Of a stretch of 20,734 nt of DNA, positions 7,868 to 15,332 are shown piece after piece. The first letter of the stretch is position 1. Each line of letters begins with the position of its first letter. A program made the translations under genes and the position numbers. The notes below the pieces were generated by a model. The model was not told the DNA's origin. It made no database searches and worked only from the letters and a program-made list of their open reading frames with translations. The stretch comes from JAFMIT01 sp049421205 (lineage in GTDB: Bacteria; Actinomycetota; Actinomycetes; S36-B12; UBA5976). The stretch lies in NCBI GenBank assembly GCA_049421205.1, contig JBMSMQ010000021.1, forward strand, positions 1 through 20,734. The letters run 5' to 3'.

Positions 7868-8084
7868 GCTTTTTATGCAATGACTCTTGAAACTGTTTTT
7901 CAAGTAGAGCATCGACGACGTCTTTACGATATCCAAGTAGGCTTAAAGGTAATTTCATTCCCGGCCTGTATTCAACGTCCGAATTGAATACTTCCTCATC
8001 AGAAATCTGCCCAAAAGCACCAACCGCGACAAGCGCAAAAATAGCTATGACAACAACACCAAGCAGCCACAGAATCCAGCTCAT
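7860..8084 (-). CDS. Small single-pass membrane protein with DivIVA-type motif
   Basis: The 74-residue protein has one N-terminal membrane helix (about residues 4-24), a short acidic linker, and the motif LLGYRKDVVDALLE (49-62). That motif resembles the F-x-x-x-x-x-GY-x-x-x-x-VD-x-x-L helix start of DivIVA/Wag31 proteins, which bind curved membrane at poles and septa. Small actinobacterial proteins with one helix plus one such motif are known, often beside dapE, as here. The motif is too short for the full DivIVA coiled coil, so recruitment to membrane or to Wag31 is only a guess. I start it at the ATG at 8084, six bases after a TAGTAT box, rather than at a TTG six bases upstream. Its stop overlaps the tilS start by eight bases, so it leads the long minus-strand operon. 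Confidence 0.65.
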   Translation of the reverse strand: MSWILWLLGVVVIAIFALVAVGAFGQISDEEVFNSDVEYRPGMKLPLSLLGYRKDVVDALLEKQFQESLHKKHD

Positions 8085-8090
8085 TTGCAA

Positions 8091-8096
8091 ATACTA
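8091..8096 (-). promoter_or_regulatory. -10 box for a leaderless transcript of the tilS-hpt-ftsH-fol operon
   Basis: The minus strand reads TAGTAT, then six bases, then the ATG of the DivIVA-like gene. This fits TANNNT and places transcription start at the start codon. No good -35 hexamer is visible. It lies in the 60-base gap after dapE and is the clearest promoter before the operon, though read-through from dapE is also possible. Confidence 0.6.
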
Positions 8097-8144
8097 CGCT
8101 GTTACGGCGCCCGCATCACGCTAGTAAATGTCTTAAGGTGTTGC

Positions 8145-9272
8145 TTAGGTGTTCAGCCACGTCGAGAGCACCTGTTCACACTCATATAGATGCGCGACTG
8201 GAACATATTCGTTGGGAGCGTGAGCTAGGGAGGGATCTCCAGGACCGAAATTCACCGCTGGGATCGAAAATTCAGCCATACGGGCAACATCAGTCCAACC
8301 AAATTTCGGTTGAACACCTTTACCCGATGCCTCAATAAATGCAAGCGCTGCAGGCTGTGAAAGTCCAGGAAGTGCACCTCCTGCATTATCGACAATCTCT
8401 AATGTGTAGCCAGAGAAAAGTGACTTCATCGTTTCAATAGCAACTGCAGGAGATTTTGAAGGTGCATACCGATAGTTGATTGAGACAATGCACTCATCTG
8501 GCACAACATTGCCAGCAACTCCACCTGTGATTCCAATGCACTGCAAACCTTCGCGATACTGTAAACCATCAACTTCAACAACATTCGGCGTGTAGGAATT
8601 GAGAATGTTCAAAACATCTGCAGCTTTATGAACTGCGTTTTCGCCCATCCATGCTCGCGCAGAATGTGCTCTGCGTCCTTTCAAAACGATATTGAAACGT
8701 AGCGTTCCCTGACATCCCGCTTCAATCTGAGCATTTGTAGGTTCAAGTAATACGGCAAAGTCAGCCTTAAACAGTTCAGGCTTCTGCTTTGAAATTTTGT
8801 AGAGTCCATTATGAATCGACTCGACTTCTTCAGATTCATAAAACATAAACGTCAAATCTCGATTTGAGGTTTGAAGACTTGCTGCTAATTTCAATCCAAC
8901 TGCAAGTCCGCCCTTCATGTCGCACGATCCAAGTCCATAAAGTCGATCGTCATTCGCAACTCCTGCGGTATCAACTTCGGGTGGTATTTCACCTTTCTGA
9001 ACAAGCACTGGGTCATCGTTTCCAGAACTTGGCACTGTATCAATATGGCCCGCAAGCAATATGCGTTCACTTCGATTGAACTCGGTTCGGGCAACAATGC
9101 TGTTACCAAATCGTTCTAGGGTGAGATGCTCATACTTGCGTAAGGCTGCCTCAATGGCATCCGCAATTGCGGCCTCATTGTGAGATTCGGATGGTATCGA
9201 TATCAGACTTTGGGTTACTTCAAGAATGTCCGCCTCAAGATTGAGCACTGCCCTAGCCTTTTGGTTCTCCAT
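8145..9272 (-). CDS. dapE: Succinyl-diaminopimelate desuccinylase
   Basis: DapE removes succinate from N-succinyl-LL-diaminopimelate to give LL-diaminopimelate for peptidoglycan and lysine. The 375-residue M20 metallopeptidase has LLAGHIDTVP with zinc ligand H76 and D78, GLGSCDMKGGLAV with bridging D118, and YESEEVES with E148/E149 (catalytic base and ligand). The small dimerisation domain is followed by the closing NFGPGDPSLAHAPNEYVP with the last histidine ligand. Length is within the family range. The ATG at 9272 stands 12-18 bases from the divergent dapD start, the same head-to-head arrangement as dapD/dapE in Mycobacterium. No ribosome binding site is seen, but TACGGT sits six bases upstream, indicating a leaderless mRNA. 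Confidence 0.95.
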   Translation of the reverse strand: MENQKARAVLNLEADILEVTQSLISIPSESHNEAAIADAIEAALRKYEHLTLERFGNSIVARTEFNRSERILLAGHIDTVPSSGNDDPVLVQKGEIPPEVDTAGVANDDRLYGLGSCDMKGGLAVGLKLAASLQTSNRDLTFMFYESEEVESIHNGLYKISKQKPELFKADFAVLLEPTNAQIEAGCQGTLRFNIVLKGRRAHSARAWMGENAVHKAADVLNILNSYTPNVVEVDGLQYREGLQCIGITGGVAGNVVPDECIVSINYRYAPSKSPAVAIETMKSLFSGYTLEIVDNAGGALPGLSQPAALAFIEASGKGVQPKFGWTDVARMAEFSIPAVNFGPGDPSLAHAPNEYVPVAHLYECEQVLSTWLNT

Positions 9273-9277
9273 AACTG

Positions 9278-9284
9278 TACCGTA
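9278..9284. promoter_or_regulatory. Shared bidirectional -10 element for dapE and dapD
   Basis: Both strands of these seven bases read as TANNNT boxes: TACCGT on plus (9278-9283) and TACGGT on minus (9284-9279). On the minus side six bases separate it from the dapE ATG; on the plus side seven bases separate it from a GTG at 9291. Both genes would then give leaderless transcripts from a single symmetrical element. Only the sequence supports this; no start-site data are available. Confidence 0.55.
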
Positions 9285-9290
9285 GTGCGT

Positions 9291-10214
9291 GTGAGCGCAT
9301 ATTTGAATGCTGAGGCCGTTGGTGTTGGTCTAGCCACCTATCAAAAGGGGCAGATTCTTGATGTTTGGTTTCCCTCACCCCTACTTGGTTCACTCGCGAG
9401 TGAAGTTTCTCTCGCCGAATCAGAAAATGAAATCCTCGGCACTTCACTAAGAATTGTTGATGTCATAATCCCAGATTTATCAAAAGAAATACAAAGTGTC
9501 GAAGATGCATATCTTCGACTTCATTTACTGTCCCATCGAATTGTTCGGCCACGTAGCATCAATCTTGATGGACTATTCCAAGTACTACCAAATAATGTGT
9601 GGACAAATCGTGGACCACTTTTAGGTAGTGAGTTTCCTGGGGCGAAAGCGCGAGCTATGTCACTGCAAGAAAATTTGACTGTGCTTTCAGTTGATAAGTT
9701 TCCACGAATGATTGACTATGTCATTCCGTCTGGAGTTCGAATTGCTGATGGAGATCGTGTGAGGCTCGGCGCATATCTTGCTGAAGGCACAACGGTGATG
9801 CATGAAGGTTTTGTAAATTTCAATGCAGGAACGCTTGGTACATCTATGGTTGAAGGTCGAATCTCTGCTGGAGTAATTGTGGGAGAGGGTTCAGACATTG
9901 GTGGTGGCGCTTCAATTATGGGAACACTTTCAGGTGGCGGAAAAGAAGTCATCACCATCGGAGAGAAATGTCTCATTGGTGCGAATGCCGGACTTGGCAT
10001 TTCGCTGGGTAACAATTGCATCATTGAGGCTGGCACCTACATCACCGCAGGCTCAAAAGTCACGCTCCCTGATGGAACTGTCGTAAAAGCACGCGCACTT
10101 TCTGGGCAAAACGATTTACTGTTCCGCAGAAATTCACTTGATGGAAAACTTGAAGTGTTTGGCACACGTGGTGAGTGGAATGGGCTCAACGCCCAATTAC
10201 ATTCTGATAATTAG
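9291..10214 (+). CDS. dapD: 2,3,4,5-tetrahydropyridine-2,6-dicarboxylate N-succinyltransferase
   Basis: DapD transfers succinate from succinyl-CoA to tetrahydrodipicolinate, the first step of the succinylase branch to diaminopimelate. The product of about 307 residues is of the actinobacterial type: an N-terminal segment VGVGLATYQKGQILDVWFPS, a central domain, and a left-handed beta-helix of hexapeptide repeats (EGRISAGVIVGEGSDIGGGA, then IGEKCLIGANAGLGISLGNN) in the C-terminal half. It is a cytosolic trimer in known members. The start is uncertain: GTG at 9285, GTG at 9291 and TTG at 9303 are all in frame. I prefer 9291 because it lies seven bases after TACCGT. Starts further upstream (from 9180) would run through dapE. 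Its stop overlaps the gltA stop region by four bases. Confidence 0.94.
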   Translation: MSAYLNAEAVGVGLATYQKGQILDVWFPSPLLGSLASEVSLAESENEILGTSLRIVDVIIPDLSKEIQSVEDAYLRLHLLSHRIVRPRSINLDGLFQVLPNNVWTNRGPLLGSEFPGAKARAMSLQENLTVLSVDKFPRMIDYVIPSGVRIADGDRVRLGAYLAEGTTVMHEGFVNFNAGTLGTSMVEGRISAGVIVGEGSDIGGGASIMGTLSGGGKEVITIGEKCLIGANAGLGISLGNNCIIEAGTYITAGSKVTLPDGTVVKARALSGQNDLLFRRNSLDGKLEVFGTRGEWNGLNAQLHSDN

Positions 10215-11494
10215 CGCTGATTGAGTGGGATGAAATTCCGAAGTGACTCTCCAACATAAATCTGACGTGGTCGTCCAATCTTGGTGTTGGGATCTTCAAT
10301 CATTTCTCGCCATTGTGCGATCCAACCTGGCAATCGACCCAGCGCAAAGAGCACAGTAAACATCTGAGTAGGAAAGCCCATTGCCCGATAAATCAGACCC
10401 GTATAGAAGTCAACATTTGGATAGAGTTTTCTGCTAATAAAGTAGTCATCATTCAGCGCCGCTTCTTCAAGTTTCAGCGCAATCTCAAATAGAGGATCGT
10501 CAATATTCATACTTGCGAATACTTCATCCGCTGCTTTCTTGATGATTGCTGCTCGAGGGTCATAATTCTTATAGACGCGATGTCCAAATCCCATAAGCCG
10601 GATTCCGTCTTCTTTGTTCTTCACTTTTTTAATGAAGTCATCAACTGAACCACCAGAGCTCTTAATTTGTCCGAGCATTTCAAGAACAGCTTGGTTTGCA
10701 CCACCATGCAGTGGTCCAAAGAGAGCATTGATGCCCGCCGAGATACTTGCAAACATGTTTGCGTGGCTTGAGCCCACAAGTCGAACCGTTGAGGTTGAAC
10801 AATTTTGTTCATGATCTGCATGCAAAATCAAAAGCAAATCCATAACTTTTGTCATCAGCGGATTGACAACCCAATCCTCAGCTGGAATTCCGTGCGTCAT
10901 CCAGAGGAAATTTTCGGTAAGTCCAAGATCATTTCGTGGATACAAGAATGGCTGGCCAATTTGGTTCTTATACGCGTATGCCGCAAGCGTTGGTAGTTTT
11001 GCTAAGAGTCTAATTGTTGAGATGTGAACCTGTTCATCATCAAATGGATCAAGAGAATCTTGATAAAACGTGGATAGTGCGCTTACAGCAGACGAAAGCA
11101 CTGCCATTGGGTGTGCTACGGATGGAAATCCATTGAAGAAATTTCGAAGATCCTCATGAATCATTGTGTGCTTCTTGATTGAATCAGTGAAATTTTCTAG
11201 CTCGTTTTGAGTTGGAAGATTTCCATAGATCAAGAGATACGCAACTTCATAGAAGGATGCTTTCTCGGCTAATTGTTCAATTGGGTATCCGCGATAGCGC
11301 AAAATACCTTCATCACCATCAATGTAGGTGATCGCCGAAGTACAGGAGGCGGTGTTAGTAAACCCGTTATCAAGTGCAACCAAACCGGTCTGTGAAAGCA
11401 GGGAACCTAGTTCAAACCCATCGTTTCCAGCAGTGGCGGCAACAGGTTTTAAATTGAGGCTCTTATCGCCCACGTTCAACGAGATATCACTCAT
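10211..11494 (-). CDS. gltA: Citrate synthase (type II)
   Basis: Citrate synthase condenses acetyl-CoA and oxaloacetate to open the TCA cycle. The 427-residue protein has the catalytic triad in context: H263 in LHGGANQAVLEML, H305 in GFGHRVYKNYDPRA and D362 in NVDFYTGLIY. The N-terminal beta-strand region with ITYIDGDEGILRYRGYPIEQ and the EQNCSTSTVRLVGS segment mark the hexameric type II form, usually inhibited by NADH or 2-oxoglutarate. I take the ATG at 11494 because AGGAGG sits four bases upstream; an in-frame start at 11518 would place that site inside the gene. It converges on dapD with a 4-nt overlap of the two stop regions. Confidence 0.96.
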   Translation of the reverse strand: MSDISLNVGDKSLNLKPVAATAGNDGFELGSLLSQTGLVALDNGFTNTASCTSAITYIDGDEGILRYRGYPIEQLAEKASFYEVAYLLIYGNLPTQNELENFTDSIKKHTMIHEDLRNFFNGFPSVAHPMAVLSSAVSALSTFYQDSLDPFDDEQVHISTIRLLAKLPTLAAYAYKNQIGQPFLYPRNDLGLTENFLWMTHGIPAEDWVVNPLMTKVMDLLLILHADHEQNCSTSTVRLVGSSHANMFASISAGINALFGPLHGGANQAVLEMLGQIKSSGGSVDDFIKKVKNKEDGIRLMGFGHRVYKNYDPRAAIIKKAADEVFASMNIDDPLFEIALKLEEAALNDDYFISRKLYPNVDFYTGLIYRAMGFPTQMFTVLFALGRLPGWIAQWREMIEDPNTKIGRPRQIYVGESLRNFIPLNQR

Positions 11495-11498
11495 TTTT

Positions 11499-11504
11499 CC
11501 TCCT
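11499..11504 (-). promoter_or_regulatory. Strong ribosome binding site of gltA
   Basis: The minus strand reads AGGAGG four bases before the ATG at 11494, the strongest Shine-Dalgarno site in the window. It fixes the start of gltA and contrasts with the leaderless starts elsewhere. Confidence 0.8.
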
Positions 11505-11514
11505 GTAGGCGCAA

Positions 11515-11520
11515 ACACTA
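11515..11520 (-). promoter_or_regulatory. Putative -10 box of gltA
   Basis: TAGTGT on the minus strand would give a start near 11508 and a leader of about 14 bases that just contains the AGGAGG site. The gap between dapC and gltA (11495-11555) shows no terminator-like hairpin, so read-through from dapC is also possible. Confidence 0.45.
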
Positions 11521-11555
11521 CTCGTCAGTAGCCCAGTCTAGAAATTGAGGCGAAA

Positions 11556-12647
11556 TCAGGCTTTGAGACGTAATGCGGCTTGCTGAATTGCCTCATCTGA
11601 TGCGGTCAGTGCAACTCTGCAATGTGTCGTATCACCGTAGAAGTCACCAGGTGCAACCAATATCCCACGCTCGGCAAAGTATTGAAGAGTTTCGCGAGCA
11701 TTCAGGCCTTGGCTTACCCACAGATACAAACCTGCCTCAGAGTGATCAATCCGAAAACCAGCACCCAATAAGGCTTCTGTCAAAATTGCACGTCGTTCTT
11801 GATATCTCTTTCGCTGAACGTTCACGTGCGCATCATCTTGGAGTGCAATTTTCGCCGCGTATTGAATTGGTGCTGGCATCAACATTCCGGCATGTTTTCT
11901 AAACTCAAGAACTTTTTCAACCAGTGATTGATCACCTGACAAGAGTCCCACTCGATATCCCGCAAGGTTCGATCGCTTTGAAAGGGAGTGCACTGCAAGT
12001 AAATTCCTTTGAGTGACTGCAACTGATGAATTCAGAATTGAACGAGGTTCACTCTCCCAACCAAGTTCAATGTAACACTCATCAGAGGCCAAAATGATGT
12101 TATTTGTTTGGGCAAAAGCGACGACCTGTTCTAACTCTTCTTTTGCTAGTACACGTCCAGTCGGATTCGATGGAGAGTTCAACCATATAAGTCCAAACTT
12201 TATTTTTGTTGCGCTCACATCAATCAATTCTTGAATAGAGTTATATCGAAAGACTGGGTGGCCTGCAATAATCGCACCCACTTCATAGGTTGGATAAGAA
12301 ATCGCAGGGATAGCGATGTGAAGTGATGTATCGAGATCAAGGATTGTAGGTAACCACGCAATCAGTTCTTTACTTCCCAACGTCGGAATTACTTGACGAA
12401 GATTCAATTCTTTCGCACCAAGCGTTCGATCAAGCCATCCAAGTGCAGCCGTTCGTAATTCAGTAGTTCCAATAGTCGTCGGATATCCTGGAGTGTTCGT
12501 ATGAGAACGAAGGGCCTCTTGAATTATCTCTGGAACAACATCAACAGGGGTACCGACCGATAAATCAACCATCCCATCAGGATGGCTTGAGGCAAGTTCA
12601 CGGAAATTGGAAATGGTGTCCCATGGGAAATCCGGGAGCGACTTCAC
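11556..12647 (-). CDS. dapC: N-succinyldiaminopimelate aminotransferase
   Basis: DapC is a fold-type I PLP enzyme that aminates N-succinyl-2-amino-6-ketopimelate, the step between DapD and DapE. The protein of about 363 residues begins with LPDFPWDTISNF and VDLSVGTPVD, a family-typical N-terminus of actinobacterial DapC. It has NSPSNPTG with N157, ASDECY with D189 and Y192 binding the cofactor ring, and the Schiff-base lysine K224 in HSLSKRSNLAGYR. The GTG at 12647 is the likely start: it follows the fdxA stop by one base, and the open frame upstream to 12731 lies wholly inside fdxA. fdxA and dapC are adjacent in many actinobacteria and probably share a message. Confidence 0.92.
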   Translation of the reverse strand: MKSLPDFPWDTISNFRELASSHPDGMVDLSVGTPVDVVPEIIQEALRSHTNTPGYPTTIGTTELRTAALGWLDRTLGAKELNLRQVIPTLGSKELIAWLPTILDLDTSLHIAIPAISYPTYEVGAIIAGHPVFRYNSIQELIDVSATKIKFGLIWLNSPSNPTGRVLAKEELEQVVAFAQTNNIILASDECYIELGWESEPRSILNSSVAVTQRNLLAVHSLSKRSNLAGYRVGLLSGDQSLVEKVLEFRKHAGMLMPAPIQYAAKIALQDDAHVNVQRKRYQERRAILTEALLGAGFRIDHSEAGLYLWVSQGLNARETLQYFAERGILVAPGDFYGDTTHCRVALTASDEAIQQAALRLKA

Positions 12648-12648
12648 G

Positions 12649-12966
12649 CTACGCCTTTGGAGGCACGTTTTTAATGAGTTCAGAATCTTTGTGAAGTGGG
12701 CCAGTCTTTGCCGCACCACCAGGTGAGCCAACTTCTTTGAAAAATTCTAATGCTGCGTCCGTGTAATCACGTTGTTCAGTTGGAACATCATCTTCATAGA
12801 AGATTGCGTTTACTGGGCAGACAGGTTCGCATGCACCGCAATCCACACATTCATCTGGGTGAATGTAAAGCATTCGGTCACCCTCATAGATGCAATCAAC
12901 TGGACACTCTTCAATGCACGACATGTCTTTAACATCGACACAATTTTCAGCAATGACGTAGGTCAT
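12649..12966 (-). CDS. fdxA: Ferredoxin with two cluster motifs (7Fe/8Fe type)
   Basis: The 105-residue protein has eight cysteines in the pattern of bacterial FdxA: C9, C17, C21, C25 in the first motif (CVDVKDMSCIEECPVDCI) and C40, C43, C46, C50 in the second (CVDCGACEPVCPV). The spaced first motif, with seven residues between C9 and C17, is typical of seven-iron ferredoxins carrying one [3Fe-4S] and one [4Fe-4S] cluster. A C-terminal extension of about 50 residues is also usual for this type. It acts as a cytosolic low-potential electron carrier; the partner is unknown. The ATG at 12966 is fixed by AGGAG five bases upstream. dapC follows after one base. Confidence 0.95.
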   Translation of the reverse strand: MTYVIAENCVDVKDMSCIEECPVDCIYEGDRMLYIHPDECVDCGACEPVCPVNAIFYEDDVPTEQRDYTDAALEFFKEVGSPGGAAKTGPLHKDSELIKNVPPKA

Positions 12967-12971
12967 GATTA

Positions 12972-12976
12972 CTCCT
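12972..12976 (-). promoter_or_regulatory. Ribosome binding site of fdxA
   Basis: AGGAG on the minus strand is five bases from the ATG at 12966. It selects this start over an in-frame upstream start at 13008, which would overlap the promoter area of the divergent cysS. Confidence 0.75.
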
Positions 12977-12989
12977 AATCTCGTGGCAT

Positions 12990-12995
12990 ACGCTA
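12990..12995 (-). promoter_or_regulatory. Putative -10 box of the fdxA-dapC message
   Basis: TAGCGT on the minus strand fits TANNNT and would start transcription near 12983, giving a short leader that includes the AGGAG site. No clear -35 element is visible. Confidence 0.4.
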
Positions 12996-13030
12996 CTTGG
13001 TCATCCAAACTTTTTCAGCAATGACCTGTT

Positions 13031-13036
13031 TAGAAT
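13031..13036 (+). promoter_or_regulatory. -10 box for a near-leaderless cysS transcript
   Basis: TAGAAT is followed by five bases and the ATG at 13042, with no ribosome binding site between. A transcript from here would begin at or next to the start codon. Confidence 0.5.
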
Positions 13037-13041
13037 GTCCT

Positions 13042-14439
13042 ATGTCACGAAATTTGACCCTGTATGACACTCGAGCCCGAGTCACGAAAGTGATATCTCC
13101 GATGGTGCCAGGTCAATACTCCCTTTATGCCTGTGGTCCCACTGTCTACCGCTATGCCCACGTCGGAAATATGCGCACGTTTTTACTCACCGACCTCATT
13201 CGCAGAGCAGTCCGACTCAAGGGCGATTCAATTCACGTCGTTCAAAACATCACCGATGTTGGTCATATGTTGAATGACGAAGGGCTCACTGAAGATCGAG
13301 TACTTTTACAAGCTGAAGCAGAACAAAAAGATCCCCTTGATATTGCACGTTTCTATGAAACTGCCTACCTTGATGATCTTCGTTCCTTAAACATCACAAT
13401 TCCCGAAAAAATGCCTCGCGCAAGCGAACATATTGATTTGATGATTTCGATGATTCAAAAACTCCTCGATCAGGGATGCGCATATATAGGAAATGATGGT
13501 TCTGTATTTTTTGATGCGCGATCAATTGATGATTACGGAGCAATCTCAGGTAATCGTCTCACCGATCTAAAACCAGGACACAGGTTTGATGGGGAAATAG
13601 ATTCAAACAAGCGCTTTCATGCAGATTGGGCACTTTGGAAAATTGCACCAAGTACAAGGCACGATCTCACTTGGGACACACCATGGGGTCGCGGGTTTCC
13701 TGGTTGGCATATTGAATGTTCCGCAATGAGTATTGACTATCTTGGAACATCCATCGATATTCACACAGGCGGAATAGATCTTCGTTTTCCTCATCACGAA
13801 AATGAACGTGCGCAGAGCAATGCATTTGCACACACTGACGTTGTAAAACATTGGGTTCATGCTGAACACTTACTTTTTGAAGGTCGCAAAATGGCCAAGT
13901 CCACAGGCAATGTCGTACTTGTGAGTGATGTCGTGGCAAAAGGTTTTGATCCACTTTCATTGCGACTTGCTTTTATGCAAGTGCGGTACCGAAGCCAAAT
14001 GGACTTGTCATGGCAATCAATCAAGAGTGCTGATGCCCATATTCAAAGGTGGCGCGACAAAGTTCAAAGTACGGATCCAGGGACAATTCCAACAACACTT
14101 CAAGATCACATCACCGAACTATGGCTTCGCGATCTTGATACTCCACAAGTGCTTGCAACACTTTTTGATGTTGAAAAAACACTTCCAAATGCTGATTTCG
14201 TCGCAGTGATGAAATGGGCCGATTCCCTACTTGGGCTTGATCTCCATCGCAGTCACTCACTCGTTATTCCAGAAGACATCCAGAGACTTCTCGACCAACG
14301 TGAAAAAGCGCGATCTTTGAAAGACTGGAAAATGAGCGACGAACTTCGTGAAGAAATAGAGGCAAGAGGTTTCGAAGTGAAAGATTCACCAGAGGGACCA
14401 AAGGTCAACCGCAAACTAGAACTAGATATCGGCGAATAA
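13042..14439 (+). CDS. cysS: Cysteine--tRNA ligase
   Basis: This class I synthetase charges tRNA-Cys. The 465-residue product has the first zinc ligand and HIGH-type motif in ACGPTVYRYAHVGN (C31, H40-N43), the second zinc cysteine in GWHIECSAM (C226), the FPHHENE ligands (H251/H252, E255), and KMAKS at 283-287 in place of KMSKS. A helical anticodon-binding region and a C-terminal segment (SLKDWKMSDELREEIEARGF) complete a normal CysRS. The paralogue MshC (mycothiol cysteine ligase) is shorter and lacks this full C-terminal part, so I prefer CysS despite mshB next door. I use the ATG at 13042, just after TAGAAT, not 12997, which would precede the conserved N-terminus. The end overlaps mshB by 18 bases, tail to tail. 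Confidence 0.88.
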   Translation: MSRNLTLYDTRARVTKVISPMVPGQYSLYACGPTVYRYAHVGNMRTFLLTDLIRRAVRLKGDSIHVVQNITDVGHMLNDEGLTEDRVLLQAEAEQKDPLDIARFYETAYLDDLRSLNITIPEKMPRASEHIDLMISMIQKLLDQGCAYIGNDGSVFFDARSIDDYGAISGNRLTDLKPGHRFDGEIDSNKRFHADWALWKIAPSTRHDLTWDTPWGRGFPGWHIECSAMSIDYLGTSIDIHTGGIDLRFPHHENERAQSNAFAHTDVVKHWVHAEHLLFEGRKMAKSTGNVVLVSDVVAKGFDPLSLRLAFMQVRYRSQMDLSWQSIKSADAHIQRWRDKVQSTDPGTIPTTLQDHITELWLRDLDTPQVLATLFDVEKTLPNADFVAVMKWADSLLGLDLHRSHSLVIPEDIQRLLDQREKARSLKDWKMSDELREEIEARGFEVKDSPEGPKVNRKLELDIGE

Positions 14440-15294
14440 GTCCGTTTCGAATTCAGACTGGAAAAGTTTCGAGTCTGGAAAAACTAGACGGTAATACTCA
14501 CTTGCACTTAAATCATCTCCGAGCATTTGCATAGTTGTGAAAAACTCACCTTCTAAATCAACCTGGGTTTTGTGCCAGGAAAGAGCGCGTAATTTTCGAT
14601 CATTGTATTCAGGTGCAGTGATTCGAGTAGTAATGAATTCATCGTTTGTAAGGAATGGAGCATCGCCTGGCATGTCATTTAAGAAAGATGATGTGACACC
14701 ACGTTCAGATAACTTTTGAATAGCGTCCATCATGAGGTTTCGTGGTATCGCATTCCAGTAAATCTTTTTTATTGACCACGGTGATCCTGCTTCAGGCAAG
14801 ATGCCTTCAACACCAGCAAGTTGAGCCGCATACATCGAAACCCGATGGGTCTGTATGTGGTCCGGATGTCCATAGCCACCAAACTGGTCATAGGTAACCA
14901 AGACTTCTGGTTTTACTTCGCGGATGATTTTCACTAGATGAGATGCTGCCTCAAAGAGATCTGCCTGCCAAAATGTTTGAGGGCCAAGATTGCTCGGCAT
15001 TCCCATCATTCCGCTATCGCGATAACGACCAAAACCACCTAGATAGTGATGCATTATTGAGCCAATCTCGTTTAAGGCATTCGCTAATTCGACTTTCCGA
15101 ATTTCACCTAAGCCGTCTTCTTTGTCTGCTGCCAAATGAGCAAGTTCAGCGACCAGAATTTCCCCCTCTTCGCCAGCAGTACAGGTCACGAGGTGAACAT
15201 CGAAACCTCGTTCTGCATAGAGCGCCATCGTGAGTCCATTATTGATTGTTTCATCATCTGGATGTGCGTGGGTGAAGAGAATGCTTTTTGCCAT
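14422..15294 (-). CDS. mshB: GlcNAc-Ins deacetylase of mycothiol synthesis
   Basis: MshB removes acetate from GlcNAc-inositol to give GlcN-Ins, the second-stage precursor of mycothiol. The 290-residue LmbE-fold protein has the zinc motif HPDDE (ligands H11 and D14, base D13) and the second motif GYGHPDH (ligand H146). The segments VTCTAGEEGE and YLGGFGRYRDSGMMG resemble MshB closely; the related Mca (mycothiol conjugate amidase) is possible but less likely. It is cytosolic. The ATG at 15294 follows TACGAT by seven bases with no ribosome binding site, suggesting a leaderless message. It diverges from the S9 peptidase gene and converges on cysS. Mycothiol genes are effectively restricted to Actinomycetota, which supports the taxonomic reading. 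Confidence 0.9.
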   Translation of the reverse strand: MAKSILFTHAHPDDETINNGLTMALYAERGFDVHLVTCTAGEEGEILVAELAHLAADKEDGLGEIRKVELANALNEIGSIMHHYLGGFGRYRDSGMMGMPSNLGPQTFWQADLFEAASHLVKIIREVKPEVLVTYDQFGGYGHPDHIQTHRVSMYAAQLAGVEGILPEAGSPWSIKKIYWNAIPRNLMMDAIQKLSERGVTSSFLNDMPGDAPFLTNDEFITTRITAPEYNDRKLRALSWHKTQVDLEGEFFTTMQMLGDDLSASEYYRLVFPDSKLFQSEFETDLFADI

Positions 15295-15301
15295 ATGCCA
15301 A

Positions 15302-15307
15302 ATCGTA
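15302..15307 (-). promoter_or_regulatory. -10 box for a leaderless mshB transcript
   Basis: TACGAT on the minus strand is seven bases before the ATG at 15294 and fits TANNNT. The whole divergent space to the S9 peptidase gene is 38 bases (15295-15332). On the plus strand only a weak CACAAT (15321-15326) stands six bases before that gene's ATG. Confidence 0.5.
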
Positions 15308-15332
15308 ATAGGCGCTTTGACACAATACCCTT

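Noticed and set aside
9180..9290. Longer N-terminus for dapD starting at an ATG at 9180
   Set aside because: It would overlap dapE by over 90 bases, and the added residues precede the known family start and look like antisense dapE sequence.
12648..12731. Longer N-terminus for dapC starting at 12731
   Set aside because: The extension lies wholly inside fdxA and precedes the conserved LPDFPW start.
13042..14439. Calling the synthetase mshC because mshB is adjacent
   Set aside because: The full-length CysRS layout, the FPHHENE zinc region and the C-terminal segment favour cysS; MshC is shorter.
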